Origin: Massariosphaeria phaeospora
Lineage: Eukaryota > Ascomycota > Dothideomycetes > Pleosporales
Length of the DNA stretch: 64,000 nucleotides
NCBI GenBank assembly: GCA_011032825.1
Contig: JAADJZ010000029.1
Location: 124,001 to 188,000 of the forward strand
Direction: 5' to 3'
Part shown: piece after piece, positions 32,976-43,962 of the stretch
Numbering within the stretch: the first letter of the stretch is position 1
How the letters are laid out: the number at the start of each line of letters is the position of its first letter
Translations under genes and position numbers: made by a program
Notes under the pieces: generated by a model
What the model was told of the DNA's origin: nothing
The model's database searches: none
What the model saw: only the letters and a program-made list of their open reading frames with translations

Positions 32976-33608
32976 TCATCCGGCGGGATCCGTGCAGGCA
33001 GCCTCCAGCCTCTTCAACGTAGCAAGCACCTCCTCGCCGATGTCCTCTCCACTCGCAGGCTGTGCGAACCGGCCGTGCCGTAGGTCGCTGAGCGCGCCTA
33101 TTGTCTCCTGGACTTCGACCAGAGTCCTCTGGCTCTCCACCTCCATCTCTTCTATTTGTGCTTCAAGACCCCGGCATGCTTCCTCGATGCTTGGATGGAT
33201 TGTTTGTAGCGTGTGGGGTTTTCGGTTGAGGCCGTCGCCAGAGAGCTGGGTAGGGGTTAGCAGTGAATAGAACAGACAGCTCAAACCAGGCTCATGTACC
33301 TCCTGTTCCATCTGGAGTGCAATTGGGTTCAATCCCGCCACGGTCGCGTGGTCCATCTGCCGCCTCTCTCTAGCATATGCGCGCTTGAGCTGCTTTGATC
33401 TCTTGACTTCGTCGGCGATATTCTCGCGCACGTCCTGAATGTCCGCTTCGCGTAAACTGTGAAGCTCCCTGTATAGCTCCTTCACGGCCGGACTTGCACG
33501 ATGGGCCTGCGGGAAGATGTCGGTGAACTGGCGGAGCGACACGAAGTCGCGCAAGGAAGCGGGAGCGAGGAGGAAGTCGGCGAGCATGGTAGCCTCCTGC
33601 GACGGCAT
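32976..33608 (-). CDS. CNL2: Kinetochore protein, Cnl2/Nkp2 family
   Basis: Two exons on the minus strand: 33608-33300 and 33245-32976, giving 192 aa. The 54-nt intron (GAG|GTACAT ... CTGCTAAC ... CCCAG) is a multiple of three and stop-free, so the genomic frame reads through it. The family signature is at the N-terminus: MLADFLLAPASLRDFVSLRQ followed by F-T-D-I-F-P and a helix ending VKELYRELHSLR. The rest is mostly coiled coil. Cnl2 (fission yeast) and Nkp2 (budding yeast) are small subunits of the constitutive centromere-associated (Mis6-Sim4/Ctf19-COMA) network at the inner kinetochore. It is divergent from EAF3 with about 400 bp between starts. Confidence 0.85.
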   Translation of the reverse strand: MPSQEATMLADFLLAPASLRDFVSLRQFTDIFPQAHRASPAVKELYRELHSLREADIQDVRENIADEVKRSKQLKRAYARERRQMDHATVAGLNPIALQMEQEVHEPGLSCLFYSLLTPTQLSGDGLNRKPHTLQTIHPSIEEACRGLEAQIEEMEVESQRTLVEVQETIGALSDLRHGRFAQPASGEDIGEEVLATLKRLEAACTDPAG

Positions 33609-34011
33609 GATGACGACGGCTGGGGTGTCCAGTGGCGGGAGTCGGGCTGCTATTGTAGAGCGGTCGTCCAGTGACGCGTTGCGGGGGAGTCAGAGGAGGC
33701 ACAGGATAGATAGGGCTGATGAATAAATGTCGGCGCGTCGCGTGAAGGTCCGTGCAGCAAAACTCCCGTGAGCACTCGATGCATCTTGCAAACATCACTT
33801 TTGGGACAGTTCAGCCGCGTATCCATCAGCACCGTTGACCGTATTAAACAAAAGCGTTTACAACAGCTGACTAGTTCTCTCATCGCAGTTTTACGCGAAA
33901 CCAGACGCGATCCGTGTTTAGGCAGTACGCCGTTGTCGCGCCCCCTACGCCTGGCCACGTACTTCTCTTTCCCCCTCCCGTCAGTTTCCTTAGCTGCAAC
34001 AGTGAACAAAC
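33609..34011. promoter_or_regulatory. Divergent promoter region Cnl2 / EAF3
   Basis: 403 bp between two divergent start codons. No TATA box or named operator can be supported. The last 60 bp before EAF3 are CT-rich. Confidence 0.45.
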
Positions 34012-35361
34012 ATGGCACCAGCAACCAGCCCGGACCCTCTGTTCAGGAAAGACGAAAAAGCACTCTGTTTTCATCATGAGTTGCTCTACGAGGCGAAGGT
34101 GCTTGAGGTCCAACCCGTTGACAAAGACGACGTGAAGAAGGGCTTCGAGTACAAAGTGCACTACAAGGGTTGGAAAAACACGTAGGTAATTTTCACAAGC
34201 TGCCCGTTCTCGTTTGCCTGTCGACCGCCGTCAACAACTCGTCGGTCACGTTTGCCCCTCCCAAACCGGTCCCCACTCCAACCACTTCAACGTCACCGTT
34301 CACCACGCTCAAGGCAACTCCCCCAAACCTCACTCCTGCAATTCTTGCGCCCGCCGCTTGCACTGCGATTTGCTTGCTAATAACTGCCAGTTGGGACGAC
34401 TGGGTGCCCGAGGATCGACTTCGCAAGCTCACTCAAGAAAATCGAGATTTAGCGAACAACCTCCGCCACGAAGTGCTTGCAGCCCAACGCAACGCTCGGC
34501 AGCAGATGATGACGTCCAAGAAGAAGACTCAGGGTTCGGCCCACGGAAGTGAGGAACGCCAGACCTCCGCCGCAGCTGCCTCATCCGGACCTCGCGGGCA
34601 AAAGAGGCTCAGGGACCAAGATCTTGAGAAAGTGAGTATTTGCGTTCTACCTCGAACGAGTTGTGTGTTGTCTTCCATCGTCACGCATGGTTGGAGGCGT
34701 TTGTCGTAACAATCCAAGCTAACTCTTCCGCAGGAGGAGAACTTCCAGAATCGCCGCTCAGTCAGGATCCACATGCCCGACCGACTGAAGAGTCTGCTGG
34801 TCGATGATTGGGAGAACGTCACCAAAAACCTGCAGTTGGTCTCGCTGCCCTCACAGAAACCCGCTGGCATCATTCTTGACGAGTACTTGGCATGGACAAC
34901 GTCGACGGGCCAGCGAACTAGTACCGAGACTGACATCCTAGAAGAGGTAATTCAAGGTCTGAAAGAATACTTCAACAAGAGCCTCGGCCGACTTCTTCTT
35001 TACCGCTTCGAACGTGAACAGCTTTGCGACATCTACACTGCAGTCGAGGATCCGGCCTCAGAATTAGCGGGCAAGGCTTTCGCAGACATCTACGGCGGCG
35101 AGCACCTCCTGCGTCTCTTTGGTACGTCTCCAGCATCGGGTTCTTCATTTACTCGCTTGTTCTAACTTACTCTGCTTAGTGTCTATGCCCGAGCTCCTCG
35201 CCCACACCAACATGGACACGCAAGCCATCAACCGGCTTCGCGAAGAGCTCAGCGCTATGACTACGTGGTTGTCAAAAGAGGCCCAAGTCAGCGCCTTCTT
35301 CTCCTCGACCTACGAGAGCCCCGGACCAGCTTACATCGAGAAAGTCAAGTCCAGCACTTAG
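34012..35361 (+). CDS. EAF3: Chromatin modification protein EAF3 (chromodomain + MRG domain)
   Basis: Four exons: 34012-34181, 34391-34631, 34734-35121 and 35180-35361, giving 326 aa. The first intron (209 nt) interrupts the chromodomain, and splicing joins HYKGWKNT to WDDWVPEDRLRKL, the conserved aromatic-rich end of the MRG-type chromodomain (residues about 15-70). A Lys/Ser-rich linker follows, then the MRG domain (about 155-320) with VRIHMPDRLKSLLVDDWE, ILDEYL, the FNKSLGRLLLYRFER helix and the YGGEHLLRLFVSMPEL motif formed across the last junction. Eaf3 is shared by the NuA4 acetyltransferase and the Rpd3S deacetylase and reads methylated H3K36. Length and order are typical. Confidence 0.93.
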
Positions 35362-35651
35362 AGAGCCGGAGCAAGAGCCATCATCCCCGCTCTCACTTCC
35401 CTTCTCTAAACATGATTGTACCCTCTTATCTCTTGCATGGTCGGGTCACACTTCCTTCTTTCTGGGGCGCTTAGGCGTTATGGGGTTGGCTGTTTTCATT
35501 TGGATAGGTAGTAAAGTCTTGGTGTCAACCCCTCTCGGGATTACTATGGGTTTGAGCTTTATTTTGGGGACTGCCTGCTCTCATGGGCGGGACGTAGTGT
35601 TAGCATAGTAAAGCTAGCTCTTCACCTCTTATATTTTTGATTACCTTGTGA

Positions 35652-36458
35652 CTATGATATTTCTGGTGATGCGTTCATGATCACCCTCTCTAACTTCTGA
35701 ACGGCCCAGACTAAGCAATTGCTCATGTTCTCTTCTGCTTCCCTCGGCATCCCCTCAATCCCAACCTCGGTGCACAATTTCTCGTTCAGCTCTCTCTCCA
35801 CATCCAGTCCCTCGAATAAGAACTTGTGATCCTTGACATAATTCGGCCACACTACCTTGTCCACATATTCGGGCGGATCCTCCCAGAATCCCTCAAGCGT
35901 AACATACCCAGTCCTAGCCTCCCGCCGCCGCTTCGCTGTCCCATAGGACGTGCGAAGGAATAACCTCACATCGAACAGTCGCCGAATATCAGCCATGTCC
36001 TCGGAGAACAGCAAAAACCCGTCTACAATGCATATCGGCGTCGTCCACCCACTCTTCTCAACCAACTTTTTCACCCTCGCCCTCGCCCGGTCAATCTCAG
36101 ACGAGTCAACACCATGCTCCCCGACGCTGTTCTGGTCTTCCTGGGATACAAGGCTTGGCGGTGATCTGCCATGCTCTTTGATGTATTGCAGTGCCTTCCT
36201 GAGTTCGCCGAGGTTCAGCGATTCGATACAGTCCCAATCCTGGATTCCGTCCTTTACCGGTATCTCGGCGTCTGTGAGATAGAAGTCGTCGAGATGCAGG
36301 ATGAAGACTAGATTTGGCGGGAAGATGTCTCGCAGGAGGCGCGAGAGGGTGGTCTTGCCGCTGGAGGAGGGGCCAGATATGCCGAGGAGGAGAACAGGCT
36401 TCGACTCGGCCGGAGGTGTTGATTCAGGCATTTCGTGGCTGGTATGGGGTGTGTTCAA
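35652..36458 (-). CDS. NRK1: Nicotinamide riboside kinase
   Basis: A single exon of 268 aa. It phosphorylates nicotinamide riboside to NMN in NAD+ salvage and is cytosolic. The Walker A loop GPSSSGKT lies at residues 29-36, followed by the substrate-site HLDDFYLTDAEIP. Next come the IQDWDCIESLN region, the VDGFLLF strand and the RREARTGYVTLEGFWEDPP lid segment, all in the order expected for Nrk1. The N-terminal ~20 residues are a disordered extension. The start is shared-promoter style: 181 bp separate it from the divergent ARMH3/DUF1741 gene. Confidence 0.92.
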   Translation of the reverse strand: MNTPHTSHEMPESTPPAESKPVLLLGISGPSSSGKTTLSRLLRDIFPPNLVFILHLDDFYLTDAEIPVKDGIQDWDCIESLNLGELRKALQYIKEHGRSPPSLVSQEDQNSVGEHGVDSSEIDRARARVKKLVEKSGWTTPICIVDGFLLFSEDMADIRRLFDVRLFLRTSYGTAKRRREARTGYVTLEGFWEDPPEYVDKVVWPNYVKDHKFLFEGLDVERELNEKLCTEVGIEGMPREAEENMSNCLVWAVQKLERVIMNASPEIS

Positions 36459-36639
36459 TGTTGTACGGATTGGGGTAGCACGTGAGGGGTAATTGGATGG
36501 ATGTCATCGAGCGTGGGGCGCTGTCCGGCCCCCCGCGCCACTAATTTTTGGAATTGAATTCGCGTCCATCGGCAACTACGAGACATGGTTTCAGCTGGAG
36601 GCTTCAATCAACAACTCCCGATAGTCTCTCCCTCAAGCC
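36459..36639. promoter_or_regulatory. Compact divergent promoter, NRK1 / ARMH3-like gene
   Basis: Only 181 bp separate the two divergent start codons. Core promoters must therefore overlap or lie close together. No specific factor site can be named. Confidence 0.5.
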
Positions 36640-38840
36640 ATGGAGCCCTCGCCGCTCACACAGGTCTCGCGTCCGGACACGTTCCAGCCGAAGATCGTGC
36701 AACTATATGAAACCCTGTTCAGAGTCTGTTTACTCCCCACGTCTCCCACTGAGGGCTGTGCGCTAACTATGGTAACAGGAAGACGACGATGAGCACGACC
36801 TCTCCGACGGCTTCTGGGAAGAGTTCTTCCTTCTCCGACCGGATGCTGCCAGCCTCAAGCAAATTCTGTCCTCCATAGACTCCGACGAGATGCTGCATCT
36901 ACAGGCGCATTCGCAACAGCTCTTCCTCCGCGCCATCCTCCGCATGAAGCAGGCCACGGCACCTGCTGACGAGAATGCACTCGATGTACGTCATTCTTAG
37001 CATATTCACTACATTCACTGGCTCACAGGCCAGACCTTGACAGTCTTCCTAGATTCCGCCCTCACCAAGCGATACACAAACCCCAGTTCCGACATCATCG
37101 CGGTCCTCGCTGGGCTGCACGATGCTGACGCCGTCATGTCAGACTTCGTAGCCACGCTCGATACAATCATCCGCAACGGGCGCAGCCGTACGTTCTTGGG
37201 TGGAAGCAATCGGGCTCAGCTGATGGTTACTAGTAACACTACGCCTCAAGGCCGTTCGCACCACCCTCTCCATAACCGCCGCGGGGTTCCAAACCGCTCT
37301 GCCATCGTACTTTACACATCGAGACCTCTTTCCTTCGCTTATGAAGGTATGAACACACGCCATCTATGCGATCCACAGCTTATGCTCTTAGTACATACAA
37401 GATTGCGACGACGATACCCGCGTGTTGCCAGCGTTTTACCTCCTCGGCCTGTTGGTCAATTACAACAAATTCGAGTTCCAGAATCCGTATCGGTTACGAC
37501 TCGATGACTTTGTCAACGACGGGATCATACAGAAAATGATGGCGAGCTTTGGTGCTAGCTGCTTGGCCATCAGAGATGCATATGTTGCGGTCCAGGAAGA
37601 TATGCCTGAGGGGTGGACGCTAGGATCAACGCTGAACTATCTTAGTCTAGGTGTTCTCGCGCCGGCTTCGAGACCGACTACGCCAGTGCCAGCTCCTGAC
37701 GAAGCGAAGTCCTTGTTCGCTGCCCTGTAAGTGATATATGTGGTACCGTGTCTTGAGCGTGTAGCTTACACCCGATCTAGTCCCGGCCCGGAGATAGGAG
37801 TTCTATTGTCAACTTACGACTTTGCGAATGCAAACAAGGTCTTCTGCTTCAATCTGATATCAATGCAGCCTTCAAGCAAAGGCGACACTTCACCCATGAG
37901 CGCTTTCCTCTCGCTAACCTCCTACCTTTTCCAGCATGCACATCGCTCGAATAGAGCATCGCAGTACACATATCTCAGCCTCTTCATCCTACACATTCTG
38001 GTAGAGGATCAGCCGTTGGTTAAGCGGTTATGTAGCGATGATGCCAAAATATCGGTGCGATTGTGTCGACAGAGACAACCATACCTACCTCTCATTAGAG
38101 GTGACCGTAATCCGGGAGCCGTCATTCTGGACCTGATGGTCGATGGCATAAATCACAATCTACGCAGACGATTAGATGTGGACTTCTACATGTAAGTGCA
38201 TCATGACCGGATCCACTATGTTTGCTAATGGTGGAGTAGTCTATGCCTCGGGGTATTGTTGCGGTTGATGTCCTATCTAAGCAGGGCCAAAGTCCGCATA
38301 GCATACCACTGGTCAGAACTATGGAGGACCCTTCTATCGTTTTTCCGCTTTCTGACCACTTACGTCGACGATGTAAAATCGGTCTATCGGTCGTCAACCA
38401 TGGTTGACCTCCTCGTCAATTTGCTGGCTTTCGCACTGACCAAGGGGGAGAACTTTCTACCCGACCCAGCTTCGTACGACGACCTATTCTACAAGCTTGT
38501 CGAGACTGGCGACATTCTTGCAAAATTCCGAGATGCCTTCGGTCTATCGAACAAGTCAATCCAAACACTCATCAATGTGTCGTCGCATTATCACACGCTG
38601 CTTGAAGATAGCGAGAAGGGAAAGCTGCGCAGCAAAATTCTGAGCCCGCGCGAGGTTCATACTGTGATCAAGCAGGGCTACGAAACCTTATCTATTGACG
38701 CAGCCGATGGCTTGGATCGTTGGGAGCGATTCCGCGAGGCCGACTTTAAGACTTTCCTCAAGAAGATAGCACGGGCAGCCGTTGATGACGCCAAGTTGTT
38801 GAACGAAGAAAATAAAATGATTGGGCTGTCTGCGGCTTAA
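36640..38840 (+). CDS. ARMH3-like protein (DUF1741, armadillo-like helical)
   Basis: Seven exons: 36640-36723, 36779-36985, 37034-37187, 37234-37346, 37392-37726, 37781-38191 and 38240-38840, giving 634 aa. Introns are only 45-55 nt, and all phases close. The N-terminus has LFREDDDEHD then GFWEEFFLLRPD, the conserved opening of this family. The middle contains SYFTHRDLFPSLMKYIQD. The C-terminal DUF1741 part has YHWSELWRTLLSFFRFL and a lysine-rich end. The protein is almost wholly helical. The human relative ARMH3 (C10orf76) works at the Golgi with PI4KB/GBF1; the fungal role is poorly known. It is divergent from NRK1. The first donor is GTCTGT, unusual but supported by homology of the joined sequence. 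Confidence 0.85.
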
Positions 38841-39199
38841 CACTGTGTCCTGTTCTTACACTATGCTCAACTATGGTCCGGTTGTGGGGCTCAGTTCATA
38901 ACGCCTGCCTTGTGGAAGGCTTCGCTTGCCTACGAAAGTACCCACAGACTCGTGCTGGATTGCCTTCTATTTCAATATGCGATTGTTGTCTACATCCTTT
39001 CACCACGAAAGTCTCAACTGAACCTATCGCTACTGAATCGTTGTAGTGAGATTTTACTTTCGTTTTGAACGCAGTCGGTGTTAGACCTCACGCTTAGAGT
39101 GTTGCAGTCCTACACAGCAACATTTTTCTGGCCTCAGAACACTCAGGTACGTTCTCTCATCGGACACCTATGCATCAGGGCTAATCGCTCGCAGCAACA
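38841..39199. other. Intergenic spacer
   Basis: 359 bp between two plus-strand genes. No coding signal or recognisable element. Confidence 0.6.
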
Positions 39200-40060
39200 A
39201 TGACCGATTCCCGTCGTGCTTCAAAACAGCCAGTTCGACAAGACCTCGAAGCACCACCTAGAGATGAAGCTCGACTAGCCAATGCGGTGTAAGTCTACGG
39301 AGCTCACGATGACCAAAACGATGCCCCTAACGGATTACAACGTAGTAACACCGTTCATCACGGCGATACTGTTCTCCCCTTGGCGCCACAGCATAACAGG
39401 CACGAAGCAGCCATAGCCGGTCCATCACGTACCGGCGTGACTGACTGGGCGCCAACTGGACAGGCAGCTGAGGTCGACAATACTCAGGATTCCCCGCTGG
39501 CCAGTCGCTCTCGGGCTGTGCCCGATGACTCGTGGATTCCAAAGGTTCATGCATTCCTTGCCGACACCCCTCAAACGGCTCAGAGCCAGACGCAATCGAC
39601 GTCGACGTCGTCGTCCACCCAGCGGAGGCTTAACCCAAAGATCGTGGAGGCGCGACGCGAGCGAGCTCCCTTTCTACGTACGGACTCAATGCGAGAACCC
39701 GCTGTGGTCCGCGAAGCCCCGCCGAGCGACCCCAACGCCCCACCGCCCATGTACAGCCTGCGCTTCTCGCACAAGCACCCCCGCGGCAAACTCTACGACC
39801 CCGAGGAAGCCCTCAGCGAGCGGGCGGCCCTCGAAGTCGAGCGCATGCAGAAAGCCCAGGGCACCGACAAACCCCAAGGCGGCATCGAGGCGCTCAAGGC
39901 TAAGAACAAGGCGTGGCGAAGCACGCGCTGTGGCCGCATCACTAAGGCTACCGTCATGATACTCGTGGCGTGTGGCTTCGTCGCTTTGATCCTGCTGTTC
40001 TGCTTCGTCGGCTTCAACTCGTTGCACCCGACGAAGAAGAAGTACTACACGGAGGACTAA
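39200..40060 (+). CDS. Uncharacterised tail-anchored membrane protein
   Basis: Two exons, 39200-39288 and 39346-40060, joined across GCGGT|GTAAGT and CGTAG, giving 267 aa. Residues 1-130 are polar and probably disordered. Residues about 150-225 contain PPPMYSLRFSHKHPRGKLYD and a charged helix. One hydrophobic segment (about 231-253, TVMILVACGFVALILLFCF core) is followed by a short Lys/Tyr-rich tail, HPTKKKYYTED. This is a single-pass, C-terminally anchored topology, with the bulk of the protein likely cytosolic. I do not recognise the family or function. The RCGRITK basic patch before the span fits a cytosolic flank. Confidence 0.75.
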
Positions 40061-41256
40061 GGGCCTCCTCCTCGCCGCTGGCCCCTACTCTCTTGCTCCC
40101 CGGTCGTCTGAGGATTTGGAATCGGACTCGGACTCGTTGTCCACATATCGCAGCTAGGGCTCTAGTGTGTGCATGGCGTTGCGTGGCAGATTGCAGCAGG
40201 CGTTGGGTGTCGGCGGGTCATCTCATGGGGGGCTTCTCGATTTCACCGGTCGTGCTTCTCTATCTCCTTCATTATTCTTTCTTATTTAGGTTTAGAAAGA
40301 CTGATTAGTAGGGCAGGTAATGGTCGTCGTAGCCGCAATACGTCTAACAACAATAATAACTCTAAGCCGTAAAGTTGGGATGTGGGTGATGCGCATGTGT
40401 AATAATTAACAGACTTTTTCAGCTCTCCCTACCTAGACTACTTCGTAGACCGTTATGTAACTCGATTGCTCTGCTTCCTTCCTCTCCCCACGCTCCGCAG
40501 TCGCGAACAAACAATATATGATGGCCTGCGAGACGGCTGCTCCGGATATTACAGCAGTGCCTTTCTCCTGCAGGGAGAACTCGGACTCGCTTATTTAGCT
40601 ACGCGGTCGAGGAAATAACAACAACAATAAGTCCGATATGGATTGCCCTGCGCTTGTAGTGTCGTGTCGTGTTGTTGGTTAGTTTATTTATACCCCATCC
40701 CATGGAAAATTCTCTGAGCCCTCTGTTCGTCGTTGAGCCCTTTTTTCGCAAGGGCGCATCCAATCCATGGTTCCAAATATCGTTTTGGGTTATCGAGCCA
40801 AACTTCAACACCTGCAAACCGTGGTTGCGCAGCATCTGCTGCAAAAAAAATAAAATCGTTGCGAATCATTTCTGTTGCGTTTGTAATTAATGGGTAGTCA
40901 ACATAGTCAGCAATGACTGAACGACTCAAATTGATCAAATAATAAACCTAGGAAAGAAATACTAGTGTAACGTTAGTCACAAGTTTGGTGGCCTGAAAGT
41001 GTGTGCGATGTTGTTTAGCCTATGGCATGGCAGGATATCGCGAATTTTTGTCCCTGAATAACTGCCACCTACTGTGCAGACTGGGCTCCTATAGGCAGAT
41101 TCGTTGCAGACATGCTGGCTTGTTGTCGCGCTGCGCAGCCTCGCGGACATGGATCTTTCTTTGCTGGTCGCGCTGATTGTCAGATCTACTTACAGACTTC
41201 TGTCTGTCTGGGACGCTGCTGAGTACAGCCAAAAAACCCTCTGGTAAAGAGTCACC
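40061..41256. other. Intergenic region upstream of the AA9 pseudogene
   Basis: No supportable gene. A minus-strand frame at 40684-40938 is short and unrecognised. The region is AT-richer than average. Confidence 0.55.
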
Positions 41257-42289
41257 ATACTCGCATCGTTTCTTCTCGTCGCGGCTGCCGTGATGGGGAC
41301 AGAGGCTGCTGCTCATTGTGTGTTGTCTTTCTCGTGTTTCTAGAAACTGCGTGGATTAATCTGTGTTCTACGGACGATGTCTCAACTCAACTCATCTTCA
41401 ATGGCACCACCAGCCAAGAATTCGAATACGTGAGGTGAGATCCCAAGCGGAATCCGATTAACGTCGTGTCGCAACGAGTGAGTACCTGACAAGAGGCGTG
41501 GTAGAGAAACGGCATCGCCGTACTACCCCAAGGGTGGGAATACCGGGAGGGTATCCCCTCAGCTGGGCCGTGACTTGTACTCCAACAACATCACCTGTGG
41601 ACGTAACGCGACCTCCTTCGCTTCCGTTACCAAAACAGCGACGGTCCTTGCTGGGCTCCGAGGTTGGGTTCCACACATTGGAACGTTGATAGTGCGGGCA
41701 TTGTGCACGGCGGGCCAGCACAGATCTACCTCGCGAAGGTGCCTGCCAACACAGACATCACCAAGTTTACCGGCTATGAACCCAACGCCAACTGGTTCAA
41801 AATTGTGAGTTTCGCGCAGAAGAACGATACAGCCTGGGTTACACTGGATGCGACTGAGGTGCGTCGAAGAAACTGCATGACTACAATAGCCAAGCTGAGG
41901 CAATGAAACAGGTCAAGTTTACTATTCCGAAAAAGACACCACCGGGACTTTATTTGCTGAGAATCGAGGCTTTCTGGCCGAATTACCAGGTAGATGGGAC
42001 CCAGTGGTATGTCAACTGTGCCCAAGTGGACATTGTCGGCTCTGGCGGAGGTTGGTATTCGTTGTTTCTTTTTACTCAGTGCAGGAAACTGACACCGAAG
42101 CAGGGACTCCATCGGGGTTTGCGAAGTTCCCAGGGAGTTACAAAATTGATGGTCCAGGTCAGTACAATAGATGCAATGGAGGGAACCGAGGGCTAACCGG
42201 ATTCAGGCATTTTGGTCTCCAACGACCAATATCAAAGCAAGAACCTGAAAAAGTATGTTGCTCCAGGTCCAGCCGTATGGACTGGCTAA
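41257..42289 (+). pseudogene. AA9 lytic polysaccharide monooxygenase pseudogene
   Basis: Traces of an entire AA9 (former GH61) gene remain. A signal-peptide-like sequence ILASFLLVAAAVMGTEAAA is followed by His (the mature copper-binding His1), but the expected start codon at 41257-41259 reads ATA in an otherwise good CACC context. Later segments include FNGTTSQEFEYVR, HGGPAQIYLAKVP (with the second copper His), the GLYLLRIEAF strand, GTQWYVNCAQV (axial Tyr), GTPSGFAKFPGSYKIDGPG and the C-terminal PGPAVWTG-stop. Later exons (41496-41858, 41912-42050, 42104-42157, 42207-42289) have intact splice sites. Between 41651 and 41678 the frame shifts twice (VLAG to SEVGFH to WNVDSAG). AA9 enzymes oxidatively cleave cellulose outside the cell. 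This copy should be non-functional unless the shifts are sequence errors. Confidence 0.78.
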
Positions 42290-43962
42290 GGCACGCCTTG
42301 CTAGAGGGCTTACTTGGTCTTCGTTGTTGAGAAACAAGGAGCAGAACAAGTATGCACCTAGTCGAGGCACATCAGTGGAAACGCAAATGCAATCGTTGCA
42401 GATAAGGACAATACCCGCTTTGACGTCGTGCCTGCTGCGTTTGATGATGATTGTATCGCTCAGGCCTTGCACGGATTGTAATCAGAATTCGCTGATGTAG
42501 CTTCGCATGCTGATCTTATTTTCTGCTGTAGACTAGGGAAGTTGGAGATATTGGAGACGTGAGGCTGTGGGTGGCGTAGTGGGGGAAGGCCCGCTTTCCC
42601 CAACGGAGGTTAGAGCCAACCAATAGGATGATTCCCGACGTCGACACCATCTCATGCTGCATGCACCACCTAGACAGAAAATAAAAACTGCACCTACGCA
42701 TCAAGCCATGTACTGGCGCACATGTTGCCAGTTCCAAGGTCCTTTGTTGGAGTAGGGTGATGTTTGATCTTCAACTCAGTCTGCGTGACAAAGAGTGAGG
42801 TAATCGAAAGCCCATCCTTCAACACCAAAAGGAAGTCCGCAAAAGTGGGCCGTATGAGGCGCAGGAGTAGACGGCTGTGCACTAACAGAAGCCATGTTGC
42901 GGGCAAGCCGAAGCGTGGGCGCTGCTCGCCGGTCGTTTTCAAACAGACAAAGGCAGAGGGGCGTCTGCATCCACAACGAGCAGCCTGCGGTACGGAGTAG
43001 AGATGTGATATTGACGCATGGAGAGCTCCTGCGTCTATGCCATATGGTTGGTGCGCCACCTGCTCCACGAATTTGCAGCTGCGGGTGACGAAGAATTGGT
43101 GGCACTCGAGGGTTATCATGGACATGGGATGCTGTTACAGGTATACACAGCGTTTCTTAGGCAGCGATAGAGGTTGAGGATAGATGACCCAGGGCCCCCC
43201 ACACGCACAATCTCCTGAACGTTGCATAGAGAGGTTGCCGTAGGAGCTGGGGGTGTGCCTTGCAGGCCGCAGGCAAGTCGGCGGCCAGAGCGATCCAAGG
43301 TTGCTTCTGCGGACGCGTCCCAGCTGGCCGGGCGGCTTGTCGGAATATGGATGGGCAGTCCAGTACACGCTGCAAGGCCGTTCGGAAGCGGCGAAGCGTG
43401 GTCCTAGATTGTGACGGTGGTGGTGAGGAGCAAAGCTGGAGCAGGAATCAGGAAGTACTAGCCGGCCACTAGCTCACGGCCCGGTGCTGGTGCTGTCCTG
43501 GCCGGTGCTGTCGGCGGAGAGAGCAGAGGATCGCTAAATCCCGTCCGCTCTCAGATCGCTCCGGCGCTCATCCACCACCCTTCCCCACGTTCACGTTCAC
43601 CCGGCCTGTGGATTTCCTGCGAGCTACACCTACCTACAACCACCACACCTCCGCAACTCCGCACCACCGCCCGCCGCGATCCCACCGCCCTCTCTGTCCA
43701 GTATACAAGTCGTCCGCCCTGCTGTCCGTCGTGCCCGCCGGGTCCTTTGTCGTCGTCTGCGCTCGCCGCCCGCCTCCAATGTCTGGCAGCAGAGCCCCGC
43801 TTGCAATTGCGCCCAGTGGCTCGCTGTCACAAGCCCGGCACGGCAGCCAGCACGTCGTACACGCTGTCGTCTGAGGCCGTCTGAGGTCTGCCCGCCTATT
43901 GCCGTACCGGCCCCCGCTGTCTGCTGAGCGCACCGGCTGCCTCGCCGCCCTGCCAGCCCGTC
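42290..43962. other. Intergenic region between the AA9 relic and the RasGEF gene
   Basis: 1.7 kb. No gene is supported; the frames present overlap antisense and show no motifs. The last ~400 bp are C-rich and are probably the promoter and leader of the RasGEF gene. Confidence 0.55.

Noticed and set aside
40684..40938. 84-codon minus-strand frame
   Set aside because: It reads like plausible protein, but it is isolated and short, with no recognised motif or splice partner.
41809..41823. A 15-nt GTGAGT...CAG 'intron' inside the AA9 relic
   Set aside because: Far below the minimum intron size, and the sequence reads through in frame as normal AA9 protein.
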